A program made the translations under genes and the position numbers. A stretch of DNA of 64,000 nucleotides, taken from positions 1 through 64,000 of the forward strand of contig NZ_JARKNC010000002.1 of the NCBI RefSeq assembly GCF_029360805.1. The letters are read 5' to 3'. This document shows positions 34,809 to 45,300 of this stretch, in pieces. Each line of letters begins with the position of its first letter. Position 1 is the stretch's first letter. The stretch is from Daejeonella sp. JGW-45 (lineage in GTDB: Bacteria; Bacteroidota; Bacteroidia; Sphingobacteriales; Sphingobacteriaceae). The notes under the pieces are model-generated. The model searched no databases and was not told the DNA's origin. It saw only the letters and a program-made list of their open reading frames with translations.

Positions 34809-35288
34809 ATGGAAATTACACCTGAAATTATAATCCATGCCGCCCGGCAAGGCCGGGCGGATATTCTTGAAGAGATCCTCAACACAGGTGCAAGCCTCGA
34901 CGTGAGGGACGAGAAGGGCTTTACACCCCTGATAATAGCCTGTTACAGCGACCGCTATGATGCGGCTAAATTCCTTTTGGACAATGGTGCCGATGTCAAC
35001 GCTGTCGACTATAGCGGCAATACCGCCCTGATGGGTGCGGCTTTCAAGGGTTACATTAAAGTTGCTGAACTATTGATCTTCCATGGTGCAAACCTCGAAA
35101 TGCAGCACGGCAATGGCGGCACTGCGCTAATGTTCGCGGCGATGTTCGGCCGGAATGATATGCTTCGCTTGCTTCTTAAGCATGGAGCAAGCAAGGATGT
35201 GACCGACCAGCGCGGCTTTAGCGTTTACGATCTCGCTGCCCAGCAGGGCAATGTGGAAGGAATCGAGATCCTGGACGGAAAAGGGTAA
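34809..35288 (+). CDS. Ankyrin-repeat protein linked to catalase
   Basis: This 159-residue protein consists of about four ankyrin repeats (GFTPLIIACYSDRYDAAKFL, GNTALMGAAFKGYIKVAELL, GGTALMFAAMFGRNDMLRLL, GFSVYDLAAQQGN). It lacks a signal peptide. Ankyrin genes directly after catalase are known from other bacteria (AnkB beside KatB), where they are needed for full catalase activity. The 3-base spacing here supports the same coupling. Confidence 0.9.
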   Translation: MEITPEIIIHAARQGRADILEEILNTGASLDVRDEKGFTPLIIACYSDRYDAAKFLLDNGADVNAVDYSGNTALMGAAFKGYIKVAELLIFHGANLEMQHGNGGTALMFAAMFGRNDMLRLLLKHGASKDVTDQRGFSVYDLAAQQGNVEGIEILDGKG

Positions 35289-35378
35289 ATGAAATTTCCC
35301 CTGCGCCCCACCTAAGTTTTCACTAATATTGCCGCCGGATGAAGCATTGCGGTATTCATCTTCAACGACAATAAAAAC

Positions 35379-36182
35379 ATGGTGAATCCACAACTGATAA
35401 AGAAGTATAACATCTCTGTAGAGGGCAACCCGGATGCTGAACAGGTGATCATTTTTGCACACGGTTTTGGTACTGACCAGAACGCCTGGAAGGATGTAAA
35501 AGCTGCTTTTGCGGCTGATTACAAACTGATCCTTTATGATAATATCGGTGGCGGCAAGGCCGACATGGCTGCCTTCAGCCCGGTAAAATATACGAGCCTT
35601 TCAGTTTACGCTAACGATCTGCTGGCGATAGCTGAGGCTTTTGAATTAAAAAACGCGATCGTTGTGGCACACTCGGTAAGCGCCATGGTCTCTTTGCTTG
35701 CCGCACTTAAATCACCTCATCACTTTTCGAAGATGGTGTTCGTTGGGGGCTCACCGCGTTACCTGAACGACGGTGACTATTTCGGCGGGTTTACGCAGGA
35801 AGGACTCGACTCAATGTACGAGACTATGAGGACGAACTATTATGCCTGGGTGAGCGGCTTCTCTGCTGCCGCCATGGGGAATGCTGACAAGCCGGAGCTG
35901 GGTGAACAGTTTGCAGGCAAGCTGGGCGCCATCCGGCCAGACGTGGCGCTGTCGGTCGCCAAGGTTATTTTTGAATCGGATGTCCGTGAAAGGCTGTGGC
36001 AGATCGATAAAGAAATACTGTTGGTGCATGCACTTAAGGATATAGCTGTGCCGGATAACGTGGCGCACTACCTGAATGCAAATATCAGGGGTAGCAAACT
36101 GGTGTTTGTCGATGCCGAAGGCCACTTCCCGCATATCAGTGCGCCGGATGAAGTTACGGCTGCAATAAAGGATTTTATTTAA
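35379..36182 (+). CDS. RsbQ-like alpha/beta hydrolase
   Basis: This 267-residue alpha/beta hydrolase has the oxyanion loop FAHGFGTDQNAW, a nucleophile elbow VVAHSVSAMVSLL, a cap domain, and the catalytic His in AEGHFPHIS. This is the RsbQ/KAI2/D14 family pattern. In Bacillus, RsbQ is needed together with the PAS-containing phosphatase RsbP. Here it precedes a hybrid histidine kinase by 5 bases, so it probably supplies or senses a small ligand for that kinase. Confidence 0.85.
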   Translation: MVNPQLIKKYNISVEGNPDAEQVIIFAHGFGTDQNAWKDVKAAFAADYKLILYDNIGGGKADMAAFSPVKYTSLSVYANDLLAIAEAFELKNAIVVAHSVSAMVSLLAALKSPHHFSKMVFVGGSPRYLNDGDYFGGFTQEGLDSMYETMRTNYYAWVSGFSAAAMGNADKPELGEQFAGKLGAIRPDVALSVAKVIFESDVRERLWQIDKEILLVHALKDIAVPDNVAHYLNANIRGSKLVFVDAEGHFPHISAPDEVTAAIKDFI

Positions 36183-36187
36183 AGAAT

Positions 36188-38656
36188 GTGAATCACGACG
36201 AGCAATATGTGAACTGGCCGAAACGTGCCCTGGAGTTTATTTCCAGCCTCAGCGAGGTTAAGAAATATCACAACTGGCCGGCAATCATGGCCGAGAGTAT
36301 GACTAACCTTAAACGTTTGTCAGGCGCCTCCTCCGTCATCGTTGTAAAGCAGGATGATGAGCTGACCGCACGTGTACTGCTGGCCGGTGAGGGTTATCCA
36401 AGCCTCGTCGAGCCGGAAGTGATCCGGCCCTTCGCCGGGCAGGAAAAGCCGGTCTACATTCAGCCGCCTTTTTCTGAGATCCACACCGGCCTCAAGGTTC
36501 TGATCAGGGAATGCCAGTCGGCCGCTGTTCTTCCCATTAATGAGCAGGCAATACAAGGCGTGATCCTGATATGCTGGGATAAAGCGACAGACTTTACACC
36601 CGACTTCCGGGAGTTCCTCGAAGCTGCACACATCCGCGTGCGCGAAACCTGCCGGCTTGCGAGCCTGTTCTATTCGATGGATGAACTTACAGTACGGTTC
36701 AACACCATTCTTCAAACCGTGCCGCAGGGTATAGCCTTTACTGATAACTCCGGAAATAACGGATGGGTAAATCATAAGGCTGCCGAAATATTTAATATTC
36801 CGCAGGGGCATGTGTCGCCGGTTGTACTTTCAGAAGCTATGCATAACCTCAGAGAGAAAGCGGATAACCATGCTGATATATTGGCTGAAGGAAATAAGCT
36901 TTTTCAGTCAAAAGACCAGGCTATCGACAACTGGCTGTGGAAATATTCAGACCCCGAACAGCTTGTATTATGCGTTTCGTCCCGCCCTACGGTAACCGAC
37001 TACAGCAGCGGCAGATTATGGATCTTCGAGGATATTACCTTTAATTATCTTTCGGAGCAGCGCCTGAAAGACCTGAATATAGAGCTTGCAGAAAAAACCA
37101 AGCTGGCCGAAGAGCGGAACCTGGCAAAGTCCCAGTTCCTGGCTAATATGAGCCATGAGATCCGTACCCCGATGAACGGTGTGATCGGCATGACCAGTCT
37201 CCTGTCGCGCACGCGTCTCGACCCGGAACAGTTTGATTATGTGGAGTCGGTAAGGATCAGTGCTGAAGCTTTACTTGAGATCATCAACGAGATCCTGGAT
37301 TTCTCAAAGATCGAATCCGGAAAGCTCGACCTGGAGGAACATCCCTTCCTGATAGCCCGCGTTATCGAGGAGACCTACGACCTGCTATCGACAAGGGCGC
37401 ACGAAAAGAACCTTGACCTGCTCTACTTCATTGAACCGGAAGTTCCGCAGGAGGTTATCGGCGACATCACACGGATCCGGCAGATCGTAGTTAACCTGGT
37501 TGGCAATGCCATCAAATTCACCGAAAAGGGTGAGATACTGACCAGCATCAGGGTCAGCGGGAAGGAAGGCAACCTATACACCCTTGAATTTTCGATAAAA
37601 GACAGCGGTATAGGCATCCCTGCCGATAAAATGCACCGGCTCTTCAGTTCATTCTCGCAGGTTGATGCGTCAACCACTCGCAAATATGGTGGCACCGGCC
37701 TCGGCCTGGCCATCAGCGCAAAATTGATTGAGCGCATGGATGGAAAAGTATGGGTAAACAGTGAAGTTGGTGTTGGTACCACATTCAGTTTTACGCTTAA
37801 AGTTCAGGCTGCGACGCGCATCAAACAGTTTAACACGGAAAACATGCTTACTGACCTGTCCGGAAAGTCAGTCCTGATCGTGGATGATAATATCACGAAC
37901 CTCTATATCCTCCGGAAGACCTGTGAGCTGTGGGGTATGCAGGCTCATACCTTCGAAAAGGGCAGTGAGGCGCTTCAGATGCTGGCTGAACGGAAGTTCG
38001 ACATCGCCGTTCTAGATATGCTCATGCCTGAAATGGATGGCATTGAGCTTGCGAAAGAGATCCGGAAGATGAATACCACTATGCCAATGATTCTGTTCAG
38101 TTCGGCTGGCCAGTTTCCGGCTGAGCTTAAGGGTAACTCGGAGCTGTTTAGCGGAACCATAGGAAAGCCAATCAAGAACGAATACCTTAAAAAGATCCTG
38201 ACTGAAACCCTGGCCGGGCGGAAACCTGAACGGCAGGGCCAGATGCTGGAAAGTAATATTCTGCCGCAAACAAAAGCGATGGACTCGAACGTCAGCATAC
38301 TGGTTGCAGAGGATAACCTGATTAACCAGAAGATCATTACCCGCACCATCAATAACCTGGGCTATACCTGCGATGTGGTTTCGAATGGCCTGGAGGTGCT
38401 TGCCTCGCTCGAACGGCAGCATTACGATCTGATCTTCCTGGATATCCAGATGCCTGAAATGGATGGCCTGGAAGCTACCCGCCGGATAAGGAAGGACCAT
38501 AAAGGCAAACAGCCGTTTGTCATCGCTATGACCGCTGCAGCCTACGACGATGACCGCCAGGCTGCCATCGAAGCGGGAATGGACGACTATATGACTAAGC
38601 CGTTCAAGTTTGATGAGTTTGCGGCTAAACTAGCAACGTGGACCTCAACCAGGTAG
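36188..38656 (+). CDS. Hybrid histidine kinase with two receiver domains
   Basis: This 822-residue cytoplasmic protein starts at GTG 36188. It has an N-terminal sensory region of about 160 residues (possibly GAF-like), a PAS-like segment (about 165-290), and a HisKA domain with NMSHEIRTPMNGVIGM (about 315-330). A HATPase domain contains GTGLGLAISAKLIERM. Two receivers follow, with Asp in AVLDMLMPEMDG and in IFLDIQMPEMDG. The absence of membrane segments suggests a cytosolic signal. It is coupled to the RsbQ-like hydrolase gene. No phosphotransfer partner lies nearby. Confidence 0.9.
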   Translation: MNHDEQYVNWPKRALEFISSLSEVKKYHNWPAIMAESMTNLKRLSGASSVIVVKQDDELTARVLLAGEGYPSLVEPEVIRPFAGQEKPVYIQPPFSEIHTGLKVLIRECQSAAVLPINEQAIQGVILICWDKATDFTPDFREFLEAAHIRVRETCRLASLFYSMDELTVRFNTILQTVPQGIAFTDNSGNNGWVNHKAAEIFNIPQGHVSPVVLSEAMHNLREKADNHADILAEGNKLFQSKDQAIDNWLWKYSDPEQLVLCVSSRPTVTDYSSGRLWIFEDITFNYLSEQRLKDLNIELAEKTKLAEERNLAKSQFLANMSHEIRTPMNGVIGMTSLLSRTRLDPEQFDYVESVRISAEALLEIINEILDFSKIESGKLDLEEHPFLIARVIEETYDLLSTRAHEKNLDLLYFIEPEVPQEVIGDITRIRQIVVNLVGNAIKFTEKGEILTSIRVSGKEGNLYTLEFSIKDSGIGIPADKMHRLFSSFSQVDASTTRKYGGTGLGLAISAKLIERMDGKVWVNSEVGVGTTFSFTLKVQAATRIKQFNTENMLTDLSGKSVLIVDDNITNLYILRKTCELWGMQAHTFEKGSEALQMLAERKFDIAVLDMLMPEMDGIELAKEIRKMNTTMPMILFSSAGQFPAELKGNSELFSGTIGKPIKNEYLKKILTETLAGRKPERQGQMLESNILPQTKAMDSNVSILVAEDNLINQKIITRTINNLGYTCDVVSNGLEVLASLERQHYDLIFLDIQMPEMDGLEATRRIRKDHKGKQPFVIAMTAAAYDDDRQAAIEAGMDDYMTKPFKFDEFAAKLATWTSTR

Positions 38657-38685
38657 CGCCGGACCTAACCGGCTGGCTACCTGGT
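38648..38685. terminator. Long hairpin between convergent genes
   Basis: An outer 10-bp stem (38648-38657 with 38676-38685) and an inner 5-bp stem enclose a 6-nt loop. It spans the kinase stop and the gap to the convergent oxidase gene. There is no T tract on either side. Confidence 0.5.
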
Positions 38686-38693
38686 GTAGTGCG

Positions 38694-41069
38694 TCAATAG
38701 GTCAACGTGATCCCCCCTCCATAGCCCATATCACTGTCGTAATGGGTAGAAAGGGAAAAATATTTAGAGACGATATAGCGCAGCCCGCCCATATACTCCC
38801 TATCTGTGTTTCCCATCAGGTTCAGTCTTAATCTTGGAGTTAAAGGAAGGTCCTCACGCATCAGCTGGAAACGAAAATTCCCCTTGCTGTCTGCCCGCGC
38901 CTCTGCCACAACGTGCATTGGCAGGGTATATTGAAGACCTGCTACAAATGCTTTCCTGTTAGCCTGGTTGCTCATTTGCCCAAACATATTCTTTTCTGCC
39001 ATTCCTCCCATACTGTTCCGGTGATAATCAAATCCTATAAAAGGGAACCACCATTGCATCCGGCCAATATACCGGCCAAAATATGTCTCCACTTCATTTC
39101 CGTGATCTTTCTTTAAGCCGAGCCGCCATTCTGTCGACAGCCTGAAACGGGTATTGGCCAGCATAAGTTCTCCGTCACTACCGTTACTTTCCAGGCCGAC
39201 CGAGCCCATCAGGTGGAACATACGGTCATCCCTGAATAACCTGCGCTGTGCAAGTTTTGGGTTAGGCACCTCAGGATTAGGCGGTGAGTTTTCATATTTA
39301 AAGATCCTGCCCATCCCGCTCATCATGTGATACAGGATGTGACAGTGGAAAAACCAGTCGCCGCCAGGCTCGGTAGCGGCAAACTCTATCGTGTCACGTT
39401 CCATCGGCATAATGTCGATGATATTCTTCAACGGAGCATGATCACCCTGGTCGTTCAGCACCCTGAAATCATGGCCGTGCAAATGCATAGGATGCCTCAT
39501 CATGCTATTGTTAAACAGGATTATCCGCAGGTTCTCACCCTTTTTGATCAGGATCTTATCCGATTCTGAAACGGTCTTGTTGTCGAGGGTCCAAACGTAG
39601 CGGTTCATGTTGCCCGTCAGGTCGAACTTCAATTCGCGCACCGGGCCCTTTGGCAAGCTTGTTTTCTCAGGCGCCCGGAGCAGATTATAGTTCAATGTGA
39701 CCGGTTCTGCGGGGCTACTGTCGGAAGCGGTCATGTCATGACCCGCATGATGATCTGCAGGCGCCACCATCCCTGCTTCCGATCCGGGCATATTCATGCC
39801 TTCTGCTGTGTCAGGGTCCTTTTCCGGACCGGTAATTTCAGGATACATGACCGTATTCATGTCCATGATCTGGTTTTGCATGCGCATGCCTTCCATTTCC
39901 ACCATGTTCCCCTTCATGTCCATCATGTCGTTCATCATCTTCATACCGGCAAAATATTTCAGCCGGGGTAATTTAGCTGCAGCAACCTTTTCTCCATCGC
40001 CGAGCCATAGAGACGTAGATTTAGTCCGGTCTTCGGCGGTAGCCAGGAACTCGTAGCTCTTGTTTTCGGGAATGGTTACCACCACATCATAGGTTTCCGA
40101 AACGGCAATGATAAGGCGGTCGACCTCTACAGGTTCCACGTCATTTCCATCAGTAGCGACAACGGTAATTTTACCGCCGGAATAGGTAAGCCAGAAATAT
40201 GAGGATGCGCCCGCGTTTGCGATGCGAAGCCGCACCTTGTCGCCGGCCTTGAACTGTGGCTGCAGGTATTGATTCTTACCATTGATCAGAAACTGGTCAT
40301 AGTACACATCGCTCACGTCCATGGCATTCATCCGTTTCCATTCATTGGTTACCTTGGTTTTAAAGTGACCGGCTTTTATAGCTTCAGAATAGCTTTGGGT
40401 ACTCCCCTTCTGAACAGCAAACCAGTCGGTTGCAGCATGCAGGCTCCGGTCAACTTCCCTGGGATTCATATCGGTCCACTCGCTAAGAATCACCGGAATT
40501 GTAGGAATATCCCATTCCTCCCGCTTCAGCATAATGAATGCGCCGTACATACCGATCTGCTCCTGGAGACCTGTATGGCTGTGATACCAGTGTGTGCCAT
40601 CCTGTATGATTGGGAACTTGTAAACGTGTGTAGCACCGGGTTTAATAGGCATCTGAGTAAGGTTCGGAACACCGTCGTAGCGGTTAGGCAGAAAAAGGCC
40701 GTGCCAGTGGAGGGAAGTTTCCTCCTTTAAACGGTTATGCACATGGATCTCAGCTGTATCACCTTGGGTAAATGTCAGCGTCGGCATTGGGATCTGTCCG
40801 TTAACAGCAATGGCCCGTCTCGCCTTGCCTGTGAATTTTACCGTGGTATCGGCTATATAAAGGTCATACCGGACTGTACGCGGCGGTATATTATTGGGGA
40901 TCGTCTGCCGGGATCCTAACTTATCCTTTGCTGTTCTCTCCGCGCCGCCTGAGCTGTCTGCGTCGCTCTTTCCGGGTTCAGGGGCTGCAAATGTTAAATA
41001 TATCTCATTTCCGGCATATAGCTTTTGCTGAAAGCAAAGCAGCACCACGAGTAATAATATTTTATTCAT
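38694..41069 (-). CDS. copA: Multicopper oxidase (CopA type) fused to a CopB-like outer-membrane barrel
   Basis: This 791-residue protein has a signal peptide and a multicopper oxidase domain with copper sites LHWHGLFLPN (about 120), THWYHSHTGLQEQ (about 160), HPMHLHGHDF (about 540) and FFHCHILYHMMSGMG (about 590). A Met-rich stretch with NDMMDMKGNMVEMEGMRMQ lies near residues 385-420. The last 170 residues form beta strands like CopB/PcoB barrels (FGRYIGRMQWWFPFIGFDYH). The two Cop proteins are normally separate genes. It presumably oxidises Cu(I) in the periplasm. Confidence 0.9.
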   Translation of the reverse strand: MNKILLLVVLLCFQQKLYAGNEIYLTFAAPEPGKSDADSSGGAERTAKDKLGSRQTIPNNIPPRTVRYDLYIADTTVKFTGKARRAIAVNGQIPMPTLTFTQGDTAEIHVHNRLKEETSLHWHGLFLPNRYDGVPNLTQMPIKPGATHVYKFPIIQDGTHWYHSHTGLQEQIGMYGAFIMLKREEWDIPTIPVILSEWTDMNPREVDRSLHAATDWFAVQKGSTQSYSEAIKAGHFKTKVTNEWKRMNAMDVSDVYYDQFLINGKNQYLQPQFKAGDKVRLRIANAGASSYFWLTYSGGKITVVATDGNDVEPVEVDRLIIAVSETYDVVVTIPENKSYEFLATAEDRTKSTSLWLGDGEKVAAAKLPRLKYFAGMKMMNDMMDMKGNMVEMEGMRMQNQIMDMNTVMYPEITGPEKDPDTAEGMNMPGSEAGMVAPADHHAGHDMTASDSSPAEPVTLNYNLLRAPEKTSLPKGPVRELKFDLTGNMNRYVWTLDNKTVSESDKILIKKGENLRIILFNNSMMRHPMHLHGHDFRVLNDQGDHAPLKNIIDIMPMERDTIEFAATEPGGDWFFHCHILYHMMSGMGRIFKYENSPPNPEVPNPKLAQRRLFRDDRMFHLMGSVGLESNGSDGELMLANTRFRLSTEWRLGLKKDHGNEVETYFGRYIGRMQWWFPFIGFDYHRNSMGGMAEKNMFGQMSNQANRKAFVAGLQYTLPMHVVAEARADSKGNFRFQLMREDLPLTPRLRLNLMGNTDREYMGGLRYIVSKYFSLSTHYDSDMGYGGGITLTY

Positions 41070-41171
41070 AATATCTGTCTTTAAATTTATTCCTGGCTAC
41101 GCCAAGCCAGAAGAACAGCGTGCTGAAGGGTAAATTCAGCACGCGCTTTCTGTCAGCGTGTATCAGCGAAA

Positions 41172-41627
41172 TTATTTCAGCGGTCCGACTACCTTGCCGC
41201 AGGTTAGCATGGCGCTTCCGTAATAGGGGTTTTTTATCGCTGCCGATGCACTGAGCCAGCTCGACTTGGTCATGGGACAATAGGCATGATAGACCGGATT
41301 GGCGTCTAATTTTTGTACCTTGGAAAGTGCTATTAAACTCTCCGAGAGCGCTGAGAAAAAGACGCGTTGCTTTTTGATGTCTTTCGTCCCGGCAATGTTT
41401 GAAGCGTCATTGATCAGAGCTTTCTTATTTTGCCCGGGCAATGAGCTGTCGGCAGTGACCGTTTCGATAAAGGCACTGGCTGTGGAGTTAGCCAAGTTCG
41501 CGTTTCCGCTGATTAAGGCATCTTTTATTGCATAGTAGCTGTTAATGGTATTTGGCCTTTCCTGGGCGGAAATGGTTTGACTAAGCGAAATTGCTGTAAA
41601 AGCAAGGATATAAAATAAAGTTTTCAT
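41172..41627 (-). CDS. DUF3347 domain protein (copy 2), secreted
   Basis: This 151-residue protein has a signal peptide (MKTLFYILAFTAISLSQTISAQ) and a DUF3347 domain running from TINSYYAIKDALISGN to VYHAYCPMTKSSWLSA and YYGSAMLTCGKVVG. The Cys-Pro-Met and Met/Cys positions match the paralogue at 16882. It is cleaved by signal peptidase I rather than anchored as a lipoprotein. It lies between a His-rich secreted protein gene and the multicopper oxidase gene. Confidence 0.87.
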   Translation of the reverse strand: MKTLFYILAFTAISLSQTISAQERPNTINSYYAIKDALISGNANLANSTASAFIETVTADSSLPGQNKKALINDASNIAGTKDIKKQRVFFSALSESLIALSKVQKLDANPVYHAYCPMTKSSWLSASAAIKNPYYGSAMLTCGKVVGPLK

Positions 41628-41704
41628 GTGAATTTGATTTAATGTTTAAGCGAAAAATGTGTTCATGACAAGCCAGGCCCATCATGGAAAGCTCGGACAA
41701 AAAA

Positions 41705-42214
41705 TCAGATCAGGAAACTCTGGATTGCTATGCGGGTATCAGCTATCGGAGGGTGATGATTCCGGACTAAATGCCGCTGATCGGAATTATGAAGCGGTAC
41801 TGAAGCAGCACCGGGATTGTAAGCCCAGTTGGGGTTTAAGGTTATAAATAATGGCTGAAGATTGTAATTAACAGGCTGGGGATTTAGTTTATCCTTCTTT
41901 TCGAATTTTGCGGCTTCGTCCCTGCAACAATCTTCCGGCGTGCTATTTTCTGCACTATGCCTTTCCTGTGCATGTTGAGCTCCGTCATGGTTGCTTTCTA
42001 TGCTCTTAAGGTGATGGTTTGCATTATGTGAAGACCCTGGATGCTTATGGCCTGGTCCGGGGTGTTTTGCCGGAGATGAGACCATAGATGTATGATGGTC
42101 CCGGTTATACCCCATATCCAATCCTGCTGCGCAGGCAAAGCTTAGCAGCGTATTCAGGGAAAATACGACAAGAAGAAAAAATGCTTTAAGCTGTATGGAA
42201 GGACTTTTTTTCAC
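41705..42214 (-). CDS. His-rich secreted protein, first gene of the copper-oxidase operon
   Basis: This 169-residue protein has a signal peptide (AFFLLVVFSLNTLLSFACA) and a long His-rich segment (residues about 35-95, with KHPGPGHKHPGSSHNANHH). It then has EDCCRDE and a tail with HHPPIADTRIAIQSFLI. The CC and PP elements recall HYC_CC_PP proteins, but the HYC motif is missing, so it may be a divergent relative. It likely binds copper outside the inner membrane. The shared copper-box promoter lies just upstream. Confidence 0.7.
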   Translation of the reverse strand: MKKSPSIQLKAFFLLVVFSLNTLLSFACAAGLDMGYNRDHHTSMVSSPAKHPGPGHKHPGSSHNANHHLKSIESNHDGAQHAQERHSAENSTPEDCCRDEAAKFEKKDKLNPQPVNYNLQPLFITLNPNWAYNPGAASVPLHNSDQRHLVRNHHPPIADTRIAIQSFLI

Positions 42215-42230
42215 TGCTTATTCTATGCAT

Positions 42231-42288
42231 CAAAAATAATGCTAAAAGCTGCCGGGGATTTACATAATTTAATGAAGATTTTATGTAA
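42231..42288 (-). promoter_or_regulatory. Copper-box promoter 3 (perfect inverted repeat)
   Basis: TTACATAA (42260-42267) and TTATGTAA (42281-42288) form a perfect inverted repeat with a 13-nt spacer. On the minus strand the -7 box TATTTTTG is at 42238-42231. The distance from the proximal half-site to the end of the -7 box is 29 nt, as at the other two sites. The whole repeat lies inside a potential hairpin (gctgccgg 42248-42255 with ccggcagc 42307-42314). Confidence 0.7.
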
Positions 42289-42343
42289 TTCTAAGTTTTG
42301 GTGATTCCGGCAGCCTCATGGGTAGCAATTTGAGATGATCTGG

Positions 42344-45300
42344 TTAATCCTTCTTCATTATATACGCAAAGATATCCCTGACCTCCTGATCTTTTAAGCG
42401 ATCGAGAGTGCGCTCAGGCATAACTGATGTGGGCAAGGCCTTCATCTCTTTGATCTGATCGGCAGAAAGTGTTATTTCTTTTCCGGCCTGTGTTTGGATG
42501 GTATGGGTGTTGCCATTACTGGCCGCAATCTTACCCTCGATAGTGCGCCCATCTGTTGTTGTAATGCGATGAAGGCCATAACCTTCTCTGATATCAGCAT
42601 TCGGGTCAACGATATTCAGTAAAAAGTAATTTACATTTGAGCGTTCATAGCCAGTCAGATCAGGGCCTATCGTTCCTCCTTCATTAAACAGCCGGTGACA
42701 GTAGCCACAATTGACCAAATAGAGTATTCTTCCCTTTTTTGCATCCCCCGCTCCTGATTTGATCAACTTTGAGTATTTAGTTATGGCTTCGTTCTTCTCA
42801 GACGAAGTTGCTAACTTCACATTCGGCCAGTATTTGTCAACTGAAGCGGTGATTTGGGGATCATTCAGCAGTTTCAACCTGCGCGCAACCTGATCAGATA
42901 TATCACTCTTGCTTATCTTTTTCGTTTCTCCGATAGCAACAAATAACTGACGTGCCCAGCTTGCCCTGCTGGCAAATAAATCTAATGCACCAGTCCGGAC
43001 ACCGACGTCTCCACGAAATTGAGGATATGCATTAACTACCCGCAAACCAATTTCATCAAGGTTATAACGCTGCAAGGACTGCAGTGCAGCTTCTTTCATC
43101 GCACCGGAAGATCTGCTGTTTTCAATAACCTTTAACAGAAAAGGAACTGATTCTGGTTGATTCGTCTGACCAAAGATCGTGATATAGGACAGGCGATGAT
43201 CAAGCTCTGCATTCTCATCAGCAATCACAGCCAATGCTTTTTTCACAGCATCAGCATCTCCCTGGCGGATTCCCAGGGCCAGGGGAGCTCCGAAAAGTTC
43301 GGATTGGTAGGGTTGAATTGCCTTCGTTAGCTCTGCGGATAATCCAATAGCATCTCTGCCCCGGAGTCCTTCACGCAAGCCGGCAATCAGTATTTTAGCG
43401 TGAGCTTTTGATGGTGCAAGACTGATCAGCTTTGAAGCGGCGTTATAATTCTCATCTCCCGCCGCCATGATGTAGCGCTGCATCAATCGCTTTAACAAAA
43501 CATTCTGAACGAGCTTTTTCTGCCAGATTAACCGGTCCTCAAACATGGAAACGATCGCGTCCCGGTCAGACTCAGCTTTGGCTTCAATTGCCCACCAGAT
43601 CAGCAAAGGAATATCCGGATCATTAACATCATCCTGATTCCTCAGGAGATTCCCGATAACCGGTATCGCAACCTGTCCGGGTAATCTTTTTGCACTTGAA
43701 GCAAGCTGGCTTTTTACTGTCAGGCTTGTTTCTTTTGCAGCAAGCTGGATAAGCTGGCTGGATAATGCCGCTGAGATTTTCGTTTTGTCGCCCAAAATAC
43801 GGACAGTCCATTCTCTTACGTATTGATCGGGATGATTCAGGCCAAGCCCCGCGATTTCGTCACTCAGGCCCGCACTTAGATTGATCGCCCAAAGGGCTTC
43901 CAAAGCCAGATCATTATTCCCTGACTTCAATAATGGTTCTAGTTGAGGAACAAGCGACTTGTCTCTTCTATTGGCAAATTGCAGCAATGCCTGCTGACGG
44001 AACCATTTATTATTATTCCCCAGTAATTCGATTAGCTGATCGTTCGAATATTTACTCAGATCAAATTTCGGGTTAGCTGCAGGAACACCTTTAGCCCTCA
44101 GCCGGTATACCCTGCCGGAGCTCTTATGCCAGGTATCACGCGGATCGACATGTGAAAGCCGGCTATCATACCAATCGGCAATATAAACCGCACCATCGGG
44201 GCCAGCTTTGATATTTACCGGTCTGAACCAACGGTCGCCGGTTTCAATGATCTTTCTTTCATCCACATTCCGAAAGGTCGAACCCTTTGGCTCAAAGCGG
44301 CTTAGCTGTACATTATTAAGCAAGGGATTCACAGCGATCATTTTACCTTCATAGGCTGCCGGCAATTTGCCTCCTTCATACCTGATCAGGGAATGCGTAA
44401 AGCGGACCTTCGCTCCATCCAGTTCCATATTATCCAGGTTTCCGAAGGTATATGGGTTAGTATAAGGGCCATGTTTGCCCAAGCTCCGGGGATAATATCC
44501 ACCCTGCTTGTAATAGGGCCCGCGATCTGATGCATTATTTCCCGAGTACAGTCTTCCTTTACTGTCAAATTCGATATTAAACGTATTACCCCCTCCTTCG
44601 GCAAACACCTCGAAAACCTTAGTGTCCGTATTATATCTCCAGATAACCTGTCCGGAAAAAGCAATATTTTTAGAAACTGCAGAACTGATATTAGCCGTCG
44701 TTGTACTTCCCTGTGCGCCATAAAGCCACCCATCTGGTCCCCACCGCAAGCTATTGGCTACAGCATGGGTATCCTCCAGGCCAAAGCCGCTTAAATGTAC
44801 TTCGGGTTTTCCATCAGGAATCCCGTCAGCATCCGGATCTCTGTATGAAAGCAGGTAAGGCGGATTCAATACCCATATTTTGCCTCTCCCGGTTACCACA
44901 CTGGTTGCAATATTAAGTCCCTTTATCGCATCGGTTGATTTATCATACGTTCCATCTCCATTGGTATCTTCAAAGACGGTAATTTTATCCGCCCCCCTGA
45001 CACCTCCCGGAGGCGCTGAAGGAATCTTGTCAAATTTCACTCTCAGGAAATTATCCACGCTAACCACCTTTAGGTCTTTTGGATAAGGGTATTGATGATA
45101 CTGTACTACCCAAAGACGGCCCCGGTGATCGAAACTAAGTTCAACAGGTTGTACTATTTCCGGTTCAGACAATACCAGGTCCAGGCTAAGGTCATCCGGA
45201 TAACGAAAGTCAGAAAGTGCTTTCTCAGGCTCAGTGGGCTGAGTTGAATCTGTAAGGGCTCCAAGACCTTTGAAAGCTTCCATGTAACGTGCTACGTCTT

